From positions 1,178,001 to 1,242,000 of the forward strand of contig JAWMQP010000001.1 of assembly GCA_033283335.1 (NCBI GenBank): a stretch of DNA of 64,000 bases, given 5' to 3'. How positions within the stretch are numbered: position 1 is the first letter of the stretch; the number at the start of each line of letters is the position of its first letter. The position numbers and the translations under genes are program-made. The DNA is from Pseudomaricurvus sp033283335. Its GTDB lineage: Bacteria > Pseudomonadota > Gammaproteobacteria > Pseudomonadales > Cellvibrionaceae. Below, piece after piece: positions 33,969-41,782 of the stretch. The notes under the pieces were generated by a model. That model was not told the DNA's origin, searched no databases, and saw nothing but the letters and a program-made list of their open reading frames with translations.

Positions 33969-34903
33969 AGAAGCCCTTGCTGTGTAGGTAATTGCAGACG
34001 TTTTTTTGCTACTTCACACAATTCGGGGTTGTGCTCCATAAGAATGTACTTCCGTCCGAGATTATTAGCTGCAACTCCAGTTGTCCCGCTTCCTGCAAAT
34101 GGATCAACTACGATTTGCCCCGGAATAGTAACTAAGTCTATTAAGGCTTCCATTAGCTTTACCGGCTTTTGTGCGGGGTGCAGTCCACTTTCACCACCCT
34201 CCATACCACACTCAAAAATATTATCTTTGCCACCAAAGTATTGTTCAAATTTGTCCTGATTATATGCACCCACTTGATGCTCTAGAACATTGTCAGCAAT
34301 TGTGATTTTGTATGGTTTGAATGCCCATATAATTGGCTCAAACGTCGGTTTCAAGTTACCAACACGCCACCCGTCCCAAAAATCCGCAGATTCTTGGTCG
34401 CCACGGCGGTCATAAACTACGCTTAAACGCTGTGCTCGGTGAACCGCTTTTGGGCGTGTCCAACCAAGCATGTCACGAAAATTAAGCCCTGCATCTTCTA
34501 AGGCACAAATACAACGATGGGCGTAACGTCTACCAGCAAAGATAAAAACAGAACCGCCGGGCTTCAAAACTCTTAACCATTCTTTTGCCCATGTGGAACA
34601 CCACTCTTGGTATTCATAAGGGATTTTTCTATCAGCTTCAGACCAGCCATTTATTGGCTTTCCACGCTTTTTAAACACAGCCCCAGCTTTGCTTTGTGCG
34701 GGACTTTTACCACCGTATGCAGAGTTTGTATTGGCGTGCAGCACATCCCAATCATCAAGCCCAATTCCATACGGAATATCACTCAGAATCAAATGTACTG
34801 AATTGTCCGGAAGCTCTTTAATTAAGTCTATGCTGTCACCACAGCGAACGATGTTTTCCATTGCACTACTTGCTTTGTAAAGTCCTACTTCAGCGATACT
34901 CAT
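33965..34903 (-). CDS. Type II DNA methyltransferase (beta-class adenine or N4-cytosine)
   Basis: A 312-aa methylase with the catalytic motif IV near the N-terminus (ILSDIPYGIG, a DPPY variant with Ile in the second position) and the AdoMet-binding motif I near the C-terminus (VDPFAGSGTTGVAANNLGR), the beta-class order. It converges on the C gene, the two stop regions overlapping by 4 bases, an arrangement known for Esp1396I. It should protect the host against the HindIII-like enzyme. A single C-box lies about 70 bases upstream. Confidence 0.9.
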   Translation of the reverse strand: MSIAEVGLYKASSAMENIVRCGDSIDLIKELPDNSVHLILSDIPYGIGLDDWDVLHANTNSAYGGKSPAQSKAGAVFKKRGKPINGWSEADRKIPYEYQEWCSTWAKEWLRVLKPGGSVFIFAGRRYAHRCICALEDAGLNFRDMLGWTRPKAVHRAQRLSVVYDRRGDQESADFWDGWRVGNLKPTFEPIIWAFKPYKITIADNVLEHQVGAYNQDKFEQYFGGKDNIFECGMEGGESGLHPAQKPVKLMEALIDLVTIPGQIVVDPFAGSGTTGVAANNLGRKYILMEHNPELCEVAKKRLQLPTQQGLL

Positions 34904-34975
34904 TACAGGCCATCCGCCTTATACTTTATATAAATTCACGATTTGATAGGCTATCACAGACAGAGCCTTTTTGAT

Positions 34976-34984
34976 ACTTATAGT
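34976..34984. promoter_or_regulatory. Single C-box between methylase and small Cys-rich gene
   Basis: A third copy of ACTTATAGT, here within the fuller palindrome ATACTTATAGTAT. It lies 73 bases upstream of the methylase start and 7 bases before the divergent small gene's ATG. A single site is what C proteins use to repress the methylase. Confidence 0.75.
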
Positions 34985-34990
34985 ATTCAT

Positions 34991-35188
34991 ATGCGAAACC
35001 CTAATTCACACAATGAACCTCTTCACGAACTAGACACCGAACGCCAGACATTTGGTTGTAGGCATACTAACCCTAACATTTGCGCAAAGAATATGATTCC
35101 CAATACATGTGCATTTGCAACTAAAGATAATATTTGCAAAAGTCCGCCGCGCTCATGGATAAAAACATTTAAAAAACTGAAGACATAA
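34991..35188 (+). CDS. Small conserved Cys-rich protein
   Basis: A 65-aa protein (start MRNPNSHNEPLHELD, ATG at 34991). Four Cys/His-bearing clusters, CRHTNPNIC, MIPNTCAF and DNICKSPPRSW, form a pattern I recognise from a widespread family of small hypothetical proteins that often sit next to mobile or defence genes. The Cys spacing suggests zinc or disulfide binding. It lies divergent from the methylase with a C-box in its leader, and is the last gene of the element. Function unknown. Confidence 0.6.
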   Translation: MRNPNSHNEPLHELDTERQTFGCRHTNPNICAKNMIPNTCAFATKDNICKSPPRSWIKTFKKLKT

Positions 35189-35249
35189 AACGACCTTTGT
35201 CATTCAAAAATCTGGCTTCACTTATTCTCCAAGCCCCCATAAATTCCAC

Positions 35250-36452
35250 CTATCCTTTTGATTTCTTTCGCCTTTTTAGGACTTTTTTCTTGGTCATATC
35301 AATGGTTTTACTTGGGAACCATTTCTGATAGTCTATATCCGCAACCTTGGTGGCCAACACAATGCGACGACCTTTATGACCGTGAAACACCTTGTTCTGC
35401 TCTTCGAGGCTGAGGCGCGCATAGAGTGGCAGCACTTCCACATGGGGGAATTGCGCCCGCCTGAGTGCCAGAGCCGCCTCGCGAATTTCCCGCTCACCAC
35501 TGAGAAACACCAGGATATCGCCACCGCGACGCGTACTGTTTTTTTCACTTTGCAGGATTTCGTCCACGGTGTCGGTGATAGCGGTGTAGAGATCATCATC
35601 GGCGTCTGCCATGGGCCGGTAATTCACTTCCACCGGATAGGTACGACCGGATACTTCGATAATTGGCGCGTTCTCAAAGTGCTGGGAGAAGCGTTCAAGG
35701 TCGATGGTGGCCGAGGTGATGATCAACTTCAGGTCCGGCCGCTTAGGAAGAATGCGCTTGAGGTAGCCCAGCAGGAAATCGATGTTGAGGCTGCGCTCAT
35801 GGGCCTCATCAATAATCAAGGTATCGTACTGATTGAGATAGCGGTCGTTTTGAATCTCGGCCAGCAGGATACCGTCGGTCATTAGTTTGATATGACTGGT
35901 GTCCTGCGACTGATCGGTGAATCGAACCTGATACCCCACTGACTGTCCCAGTGGGGTATTCAGCTCCTCGGCGATCCGTGATGCCACGGTGCGGGCGGCA
36001 ATGCGTCGGGGCTGGGTATGACCGATCACCCCCCGGATGCCCCGCCCCAGTTCCAGACAGATTTTCGGCAACTGGGTGGTTTTACCGGACCCGGTTTCAC
36101 CGGCCAGGATCACCACCTGATGTTTGTCGATCAGCTCGGCTATTTCCTCACGCCGCGCGGATACCGGCAGGTTATCGGGAAACTCAATGGCTGGCACGGC
36201 CTCAGCCCGCCGAAGGCACAGGTCCCTGGAGGTATCATAGGCCTGGTTGAGTTTTGCCAGTGACTTGCCCACTGGCTGGTCAGAGTTTAACCGATCACGA
36301 ATTTGCTGTATCTGCCGGGCGAGGCGCTGGCGATCCCTGATCATGACCTGATTCAGCTGTGACTCCAGCTCGGCCAGGGCAGGTAACACTTGTGCGGCCA
36401 ATACTTCTGCGGACAAAACGGGCTCCAGAACTGAACTGAGGAAACCGCCCAT
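35250..36452 (-). CDS. hrpA: HrpA ATP-dependent RNA helicase, N-terminal part (gene split by element)
   Basis: The 5' portion of hrpA. It has Walker A (GETGSGKTTQLP), motif Ia (TQPRRIAARTVA), the DEAH box (IIDEAHERSLNIDFLLGYLK), motif III (ITSATID) and motif IV (LVFLSGEREI). It runs to motif V at IVLAT, where the element begins. The last 32 residues (KVADIDYQKWFPSKTIDMTK and a Lys-rich end) are element-encoded. The remaining HrpA sequence is at 17561-20413. The truncated product keeps the first RecA domain but lacks motif VI, so helicase activity is not expected unless the element excises. Confidence 0.93.
   Translation of the reverse strand: MGGFLSSVLEPVLSAEVLAAQVLPALAELESQLNQVMIRDRQRLARQIQQIRDRLNSDQPVGKSLAKLNQAYDTSRDLCLRRAEAVPAIEFPDNLPVSARREEIAELIDKHQVVILAGETGSGKTTQLPKICLELGRGIRGVIGHTQPRRIAARTVASRIAEELNTPLGQSVGYQVRFTDQSQDTSHIKLMTDGILLAEIQNDRYLNQYDTLIIDEAHERSLNIDFLLGYLKRILPKRPDLKLIITSATIDLERFSQHFENAPIIEVSGRTYPVEVNYRPMADADDDLYTAITDTVDEILQSEKNSTRRGGDILVFLSGEREIREAALALRRAQFPHVEVLPLYARLSLEEQNKVFHGHKGRRIVLATKVADIDYQKWFPSKTIDMTKKKVLKRRKKSKG
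35337..35363. other. Attachment-site junction (restriction-system side), in hrpA motif V
   Basis: The second end of the element. The minus strand reads IVLATKVAD, continuing from true hrpA sequence on the right. Compare 20387-20413: first and second codon positions all equal, third positions all different over nine codons. Confidence 0.75.
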
Positions 36453-36484
36453 TATAAGGCTTTGCCGATACAGATAACACGGCG

Positions 36485-37264
36485 TTAACGGGGGCCGGTT
36501 TCCAGTTCCAGTTCACCGTCGACAAACGCCACCAGATCGCCGGCCTGCATCTCATGCCAGTGTTCGTCATGGGTCAGTGGCTCTGTGGCGATCACCGTTA
36601 CCACGTCGTTGGGCGTAGTCTCACCGGCGAAGTCCACGGTCACATCGGCATCTTTTAAGCGCGCCTTGCCAAATGGCGCACGGCGAGTGATCCAATGCAG
36701 TTTGGTGCTGCAATACGCCAACATAAAACGGCCATTGCTCAACAACAAATTGAATACGCCTTTAGCCCTGAGCTGCTCGCATCGAGGGTAGAGAAACTCA
36801 CTCAAGTCATGCACATCCGGGGGTTGATGAAATTTTGACCGCAACTCCTGCAGTATCCAACAGAATGCCCGCTCGCTGTCGGTCGTGCCGATAGGCCTGT
36901 CCTGCCCCAGGGGCAAGCCCTCACTGTCCTGGAGCTGACCATTGTGAGCGAAGGTCCAGTTCTCGCCCAATAACTCCCGGGTAAAGGGGTGGGTATTTTC
37001 CAGGCAGACCAGCCCAACGTTGGCTTGACGGATATGACTGATAACATAGCAACTTTTGATAGGATATTTTTGCACCAAGCTGGCTATTTTTGAATCCACT
37101 CCTGCAGCCGGATCCCGAAACTCACGCACGCCCTTGCCTTCGTAAAAGACAATTCCCCAGCCATCTTTGTGCGGCCCTGTCCCGCCGCCGCGCTGAATCA
37201 ACCCCTGGAAGCTGAAACAGATGTCAGTGGGCACATTGGCAGTCATTCCAAGCAGTTCGCACAT
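36485..37264 (-). CDS. Class II glutamine amidotransferase (YafJ-like)
   Basis: A 259-aa Ntn-hydrolase with the nucleophile Cys at residue 2 (MCELLGMTANVPTDICFSF) and the YafJ-type motifs RGGGTGPHKDGWGIVFYEG and SHIRQANVG...ENTHPF. It is cytoplasmic and the length is normal. The stop lies 32 bases before hrpA. YafJ-like proteins are proposed to hydrolyse glutamine-type amides; the substrate is unclear. Confidence 0.88.
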   Translation of the reverse strand: MCELLGMTANVPTDICFSFQGLIQRGGGTGPHKDGWGIVFYEGKGVREFRDPAAGVDSKIASLVQKYPIKSCYVISHIRQANVGLVCLENTHPFTRELLGENWTFAHNGQLQDSEGLPLGQDRPIGTTDSERAFCWILQELRSKFHQPPDVHDLSEFLYPRCEQLRAKGVFNLLLSNGRFMLAYCSTKLHWITRRAPFGKARLKDADVTVDFAGETTPNDVVTVIATEPLTHDEHWHEMQAGDLVAFVDGELELETGPR

Positions 37265-37315
37265 GGTGATGCCTCGGGAATCAATTGTTGTTATAGGACA
37301 CTTGTCCAGTATGGC

Positions 37316-37771
37316 TTATTCCGAAGAATTCACCATCAAACAGATATCGCGCCCCTGAAGTGTATATCGCTGAAAGGGCTCACGCATAAAAGCGGGGGCC
37401 TGCTCTGGAGGCAACAGAAAAAAGCCAGCCTGTGTGTAAAACGACTGCAAGGGGGAAAAGGGGAAACAATAGACCCGATGGGTTTGCAGAAAGTCGGCCA
37501 TCTGCTCGAGTAACTGCGAGCCCAGCCCCTGCCCCCGCACAGCGGGTGACACACACATGCTGCGCAGGAAATACCAGCCGTGGTCGTTGGCCAACAGGCG
37601 CACCCCGGCCACGATCTGCTGGCCGGCCTCCGAGTCTTTCAGCACAAACAGCAGCTCTCCACGACCGGCCTTGGCGGCATAGCGGCACTGTTTGTAAAAC
37701 TTGTTCAGCAACGGAATTTGCAGCTCGGGAAGCTGCTGCAACTGGTAACGGGATTGGTGACTTGCCGTCAT
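37316..37771 (-). CDS. GNAT family N-acetyltransferase
   Basis: A 151-aa single-domain GNAT. The acetyl-CoA loop is visible as VSPAVRGQGLGSQLLEQM (RGxGLG motif, residues about 95-112), preceded by the beta strand GWYFLRSMCV and followed by SFYTQAGFFLL. The substrate is not evident. The gene is 7 bases downstream of the DTW-domain gene, and so probably co-transcribed with it. Confidence 0.88.
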   Translation of the reverse strand: MTASHQSRYQLQQLPELQIPLLNKFYKQCRYAAKAGRGELLFVLKDSEAGQQIVAGVRLLANDHGWYFLRSMCVSPAVRGQGLGSQLLEQMADFLQTHRVYCFPFSPLQSFYTQAGFFLLPPEQAPAFMREPFQRYTLQGRDICLMVNSSE

Positions 37772-37778
37772 GGGAATT

Positions 37779-38414
37779 TCACAGACCAGTCAAGGGATGC
37801 TGACTGCGCTGGGCTTCGTAGTGACATAAAAATTGCTGAAAATACACCTCCAGCGCCAGCGCGGATGATTCGAGCCCCACTGCCTGCAAGAGCAGCACGC
37901 CGGTCTCGGCGGTTGAGACATGACCAGACTGCTGGTTGCGACGCAAACGGTAACAACTGTCGGCCGTCGCCTCCAGCTGCAAACGGGGGATTGCCTGCAG
38001 CTCAGGCGAACTGCGCAACATTTTGCCCGCCTGCTGCCAAGTGCCATCGAGAATCACAAACAACCAGTCTGATAGTGAACGGGCCAGAACATCGGTGGCA
38101 GGAGCCAGGTTGGCGGCTTGGGTCGATGCGGTTTGCAGTGGGAACAATAGCACCGGTGTCCGCCCCTGCTGTTTGGCCAGGGCCAGCAGCGACGGGCCGG
38201 ACTGTTTGCGCTGCCACAATCGGAGTTGGCTATTGGGCAGCGCCGCCTCCAGTAAACGGCCACTGTTCGTTAACTTTGATTGTTCCCGCTCGTGCATCAA
38301 AATGACGAGGTGCAGCTCCGAACTTAACTGGGGAGCCCGCTGACACAGACATAAATCCAGGCGCCAATGGCAACGTGGGCATGGGGTCGCTTGCACGCGT
38401 TGAATCTGCTGCAT
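37779..38414 (-). CDS. tapT: DTW-domain tRNA-uridine aminocarboxypropyltransferase
   Basis: A 211-aa protein with a zinc-binding N-terminus (CPRCHWRLDLCLCQ) and the DTW-family core, with the motif in the variant form VILDGTWQQAGKM (DGTW). TapT/YfiP enzymes transfer the aminocarboxypropyl group of AdoMet to U47 (acp3U) of tRNA; assignment is at family level, and the gene symbol is tentative. Co-transcribed with the GNAT gene. Confidence 0.8.
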   Translation of the reverse strand: MQQIQRVQATPCPRCHWRLDLCLCQRAPQLSSELHLVILMHEREQSKLTNSGRLLEAALPNSQLRLWQRKQSGPSLLALAKQQGRTPVLLFPLQTASTQAANLAPATDVLARSLSDWLFVILDGTWQQAGKMLRSSPELQAIPRLQLEATADSCYRLRRNQQSGHVSTAETGVLLLQAVGLESSALALEVYFQQFLCHYEAQRSQHPLTGL

Positions 38415-38478
38415 AGGCTATCCGGCAACCTGCCTGCAACCCATCTGGGTACGGGCGGCCATACAATAAGGGCTTTAG

Positions 38479-39144
38479 CTAAATATTCAAGGCCGCGAGA
38501 CTGCGGCGACCTTTATCCGTGAGATACCAGCGAACACCCTGGGCACCATGGATCTTACTCGCCAGATCCCTTCCCACCAGGGTCATCAGGGATTTGCCCA
38601 CGGTCGCATCATCCAGACCGGTTTCACGACAGATGCCCAGATTGGAGCGGAAAGTGTAAGGGCCAAACGCCAGGGACTTGAGTACCCGGGACTGGTAGTC
38701 ATCCAGCTCGGTATCGACATCTTCCGTGACCCCTTCCGGTAACTCGTGTTCGGTTTGTGCCTCAATCAACGGCAACCATTCCGCTTTCAGCATCCGCAAC
38801 TCCTGCTGGGTCGCATCAGACTGTACCCGCGCCAGATTCGCTTCACGAAAGATGCGGTCGGACATGTTAATGATCAAAACCCGCGCGGCCAGGGCTGCTA
38901 TCAGGCACAATCCCGCAAAAATCAACAGCCGGGACGGATCGCCCTGCACTTCAAAAATCAGCTTGCTGTTCACCAGATCGAGAATCACCGGCACCAGAAA
39001 GGAAGCCCCAACGCCAATCACAATACAGCGAGGCAAGCTGCCACGATCATTGATGTTCTGGTTAATCTGGTAGAAATTAATCAATCCACCGAAAACACCG
39101 GCCACCAGCATGACTAAAGCCAGAATAATGATGTGGTTTGCCAT
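38479..39144 (-). CDS. Membrane protein with helical and winged-helix-like C-terminus
   Basis: A 221-aa protein. Three membrane helices lie in the first 95 residues (IIILALVMLVAGVFGGLIN, CIVIGVGASFLVPVILDLV, LIFAGLCLIAALAARVLII). A charged helix follows (about 95-140), and then a winged-helix-like domain (VLKSLAFGPYTFRSNLGICR, then GLDDATVGKSLMTLVGRDLA and GVRWYLTDKGRRSL). It may belong to the YEATS-associated helix family; I am unsure. It could sense at the membrane and bind DNA or a partner in the cytoplasm. Confidence 0.6.
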   Translation of the reverse strand: MANHIIILALVMLVAGVFGGLINFYQINQNINDRGSLPRCIVIGVGASFLVPVILDLVNSKLIFEVQGDPSRLLIFAGLCLIAALAARVLIINMSDRIFREANLARVQSDATQQELRMLKAEWLPLIEAQTEHELPEGVTEDVDTELDDYQSRVLKSLAFGPYTFRSNLGICRETGLDDATVGKSLMTLVGRDLASKIHGAQGVRWYLTDKGRRSLAALNI

Positions 39145-39249
39145 AACAATACTTTTCCCTGTTGATTTCAGCTTGCGCTTGGTTACTCAATCATATCGAC
39201 GGTCAAAAAACAATTCCGTGACTCACACAGCGCTTGTAAACGACGCTGG

Positions 39250-39639
39250 TTAATCCGCGGCGGAATCCTGGGGAACACCAGTCGCTGAGGGTTTGGCAGG
39301 GTGACGATAGCGCCAAAATCGACTGGCGGCATCAAACACCAATGCCGCCACCGCTGCCAGCAGTAACGCCCACAGTAAAAACGGCCCCACACGCTGAAAC
39401 TGCTCAACGCCTTCAAACACCGTTTCCATCGCCACCATCAACACGGCCGGAGCCAGGTCGTGATAGCCGTCGCCGATACTGAACGGACACAACAGCAACA
39501 CGAACATAACACTGCGCAGTACCCGCCGCAGTGTCGACCACCCAATACCGCGGGTCATGCGCCACCACACCGCGAATAAACCAACGGCCCCCAGCAAGTA
39601 ACACCCCCACGCTACCGTCGGGTCTTCCAGCATCATCAT
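39250..39639 (-). CDS. Hypothetical inner-membrane protein
   Basis: A 129-aa protein with three likely membrane helices (WGCYLLGAVGLFAVWWRM; SVMFVLLLCPFSIGDG; LLWALLLAAVAALVFDAA) and a cytoplasmic Pro/Ala/Ser tail. No family I can name. It reads with the neighbouring genes on the minus strand. Confidence 0.6.
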   Translation of the reverse strand: MMMLEDPTVAWGCYLLGAVGLFAVWWRMTRGIGWSTLRRVLRSVMFVLLLCPFSIGDGYHDLAPAVLMVAMETVFEGVEQFQRVGPFLLWALLLAAVAALVFDAASRFWRYRHPAKPSATGVPQDSAAD

Positions 39640-39708
39640 TGCGTTAACACCTGTCTTTATATGTTGTTTAAGCCATTAAGTTAGTCATTTGTTCGTACCG
39701 GACAAGCC

Positions 39709-40158
39709 TTATTCTACCCAGCGAACGATGTAATCTTCCAGGTCATCCTCATCGACCTCGTCCTCACTGAACACCCGCCCCCGCACTGAGATACCCGCCT
39801 TGTGCACGCTTTCCGCCGAACCGGAAACCAACGGATGCCAATCTGCCAGCGGCTTGCCCTCGGCCACCAAACGGTAAGCACAGGTTTGCGGCAACCAGTG
39901 GAACTGACCGACATCCGCAGGAGTAAGATCAATACAGGCGGCTACCAGTTTCAGCCGTCGTGAATATTCCCGGCAGCGACTCGTGTGCCGGTCAAGATGG
40001 CGGCAGGCCACACAGGTATAGTGCACCTCACCGGTATCTTCGTCTTCCAGTTTATGCAGGCAGCATTTACCACAGCCATCACAGAGGGATTCCCACTCTT
40101 CCTCCGTCATTTCCGACAGGCTTTTGCGCTGCCAAAAGTCAGCCGTTTGCGCAATCAT
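39709..40158 (-). CDS. YcgN family cysteine-cluster protein (UPF0260)
   Basis: A 149-aa protein carrying the conserved Cys cluster CDGCGKCCLHKLEDEDTGEV then CVACRHLDRHTSRC and a further CIDL...CAYRL, typical of UPF0260 (YcgN), predicted to bind iron-sulfur or zinc. It stands directly upstream of ycgL and rnd in the conserved order ycgN-ycgL-rnd reversed along this strand. Confidence 0.92.
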   Translation of the reverse strand: MIAQTADFWQRKSLSEMTEEEWESLCDGCGKCCLHKLEDEDTGEVHYTCVACRHLDRHTSRCREYSRRLKLVAACIDLTPADVGQFHWLPQTCAYRLVAEGKPLADWHPLVSGSAESVHKAGISVRGRVFSEDEVDEDDLEDYIVRWVE

Positions 40159-40202
40159 CGGGGCACAACCTGCGACAAAGCCAAGTCGTTTAGCTCGCTC
40201 AT

Positions 40203-40514
40203 TCAGAGATTGATTTTGGAATTTTGCAAATGAATCTGCAGCATTTCCGGATCCTTTGGCGGTGGCATTTGCAGGTAATAGCCTGTGGAATCCAGCTGCT
40301 CAAGCACTTTTTCCACATCTACCCGCGCCAATTTTTTCCCTGGCTGCAGCAACAGGGTCATAACGTGCCTGGGCTGGCCAAATTTTTCCAGCAAGGCTTC
40401 CGGCACACGTGACAAGGCATCAGACTTCTTCACGTACAGGTACATTTCCTGTTCTCGCGGACTTTTGTAAATATCACAAATTTGCTTCATCTTTGAGTCC
40501 TGTCGATATGACAT
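40203..40514 (-). CDS. YcgL domain protein
   Basis: A 103-aa protein of the YcgL family (ICDIYKSPREQEMYLYVKK, then LSRVPEALLEKFGQP and LDSTGYYLQMPPP). Cytoplasmic; function unknown. The start codon has a short weak ribosome region. It lies between rnd and ycgN, as in pseudomonads. Confidence 0.9.
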   Translation of the reverse strand: MSYRQDSKMKQICDIYKSPREQEMYLYVKKSDALSRVPEALLEKFGQPRHVMTLLLQPGKKLARVDVEKVLEQLDSTGYYLQMPPPKDPEMLQIHLQNSKINL

Positions 40515-40516
40515 TC

Positions 40517-40550
40517 GGTTAAGACTTTCCGTTAAGACTTTCCCTTAAGA
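40517..40550. repeat. Short tandem repeat (13-14 bp, 2.5 copies) before ycgL
   Basis: Units GTTAAGACTTTCC, GTTAAGACTTTCCC and TTAAGAC directly upstream of the ycgL start and downstream of rnd. Confidence 0.75.
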
Positions 40551-40610
40551 CACCAGCTACGTCTCAGGTTTTTACATGGCACGATCAATGCCTCGGCCAG
40601 GGTCCTGCCA

Positions 40611-41753
40611 TCAATCCTTTGATCGAGCCCGGGCAACGTCCAGCAATCCCTGACCGACCACCTCCCGTCGCCAACCGGATAAACGCCCCGATAAACTATA
40701 GTTGCGATTGTCCATACCAGAGCGCACCAGCTCCTCAAAATCTTTTTTGCGCACCAGGATCTCTGGCGCAATGCCCAATTGGTCGGCGGTGTCACGGGCA
40801 AATGCCTTCAACGCCTTGAGCAAATCGCCCTGTTCCGGTGGCAGTGGACGGGGCAGACGCGGAGGCTGTTGTGCCTCCGGACAATAGGAAGACACCTCGA
40901 TAATATCCAGCAAGGTGTCACCATCAGCCTTGATCATTCGCGGCGTCATGCCTTCGAGACCATTGAGCTGTCGCAATTCAGTGGGTTGCATCCGGGCCAT
41001 ATCCCACAGCGCACGCTCTTTTACCAACCGGTTGCGGGGGATGTTACGGGAGCGGGCTTCCTCTTCACGCCAGGCGGTCAGGGCCTGCAGCGTTGCCAGC
41101 TGGGAACGGTTCAGTTTCCAGGCCGAACGCACTTTGGTGTACAAGCTGCTGTAGTCCACTTCCTGGCGAGCCTGTTCGACCAGTTCGGCACAATCGGCCA
41201 CAACCCAATCGAGACGGCCTTGCTGCTTCAGGGTTTTCAGTAACAGCCCATAAGCCACCAACAAATAGGCCACATCAACAGCCGCATATTGTAATTGGGA
41301 TTGACTCAGTGGTCGCTGCAACCAGTCGGAGCGAGTCTCACTTTTGGGGATAGCCACACCCAATAGCGTTTCGATCAGTTTGGCGTAGCCCAGCGAGAAA
41401 CCGTGGCCAGCTATGGCCGCGGCTATCTGGGTATCAAATATGGGAGCCGGTGTAATCTGCAAAAACGATTGAAAGACTTCCAAATCTTCTGAACACGAAT
41501 GCAATACCTTGATGACACCTGGGTTGAGCATAAGATCGCGGAAGGCGGAAAAATCGTCGATCGCCAGCGGATCAATCAGGTAGCAACCCTGACCATCGCC
41601 AACCTGGAACAATGCCGTCTGCGGGAAAAAGGTACTGGTGCGCATAAACTCTGTATCCAGCGCAATGGCCGCCTGATGGGACCAGCGCTCACACAGCGTA
41701 TTCAGTTCAGCGGTATCATCAACCCAGATGGGCTCAGAGGGAATCACAGACAT
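40611..41753 (-). CDS. rnd: Ribonuclease D
   Basis: A 380-aa 3'-5' exoribonuclease of tRNA and RNA 3' ends. DEDD motifs are visible: ALDTEFMRTSTFFPQTAL (Asp, Glu), VLHSCSEDLEVFQ (Asp), and YAAVDVAYLL (Tyr, Asp). The HRDC domains follow (about 205-370; LQALTAWREEEARSRNIPRN). Length matches E. coli RNase D. Confidence 0.95.
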   Translation of the reverse strand: MSVIPSEPIWVDDTAELNTLCERWSHQAAIALDTEFMRTSTFFPQTALFQVGDGQGCYLIDPLAIDDFSAFRDLMLNPGVIKVLHSCSEDLEVFQSFLQITPAPIFDTQIAAAIAGHGFSLGYAKLIETLLGVAIPKSETRSDWLQRPLSQSQLQYAAVDVAYLLVAYGLLLKTLKQQGRLDWVVADCAELVEQARQEVDYSSLYTKVRSAWKLNRSQLATLQALTAWREEEARSRNIPRNRLVKERALWDMARMQPTELRQLNGLEGMTPRMIKADGDTLLDIIEVSSYCPEAQQPPRLPRPLPPEQGDLLKALKAFARDTADQLGIAPEILVRKKDFEELVRSGMDNRNYSLSGRLSGWRREVVGQGLLDVARARSKD

Positions 41754-41782
41754 GCTTGGGCTCGGCAGATTTCAATTCAGGG

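Larger units (their letters stand above)
20398..35347 (+). mobile_element. Integrated mobilisable plasmid-like element in hrpA, about 14.95 kb
   Basis: An AT-rich block that separates the two halves of hrpA. Corresponding positions in the two junctions are exactly 14,950 bases apart. It has a large serine recombinase at its left end, relaxase-like and mobilisation-companion genes, an iteron-type origin with RepL-like initiator, an H-NS-like protein, and a HindIII-family restriction-modification system with controller protein. I see no type IV secretion genes, so mobilisation would need a helper. The ends are given to within a few bases because the crossover cannot be fixed from one copy. Confidence 0.88.

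Noticed and set aside
20398..35347. Prophage
   Set aside because: No capsid, tail, terminase or lysis genes were seen; relaxase-like, Rep-like and iteron features fit a mobilisable plasmid better.
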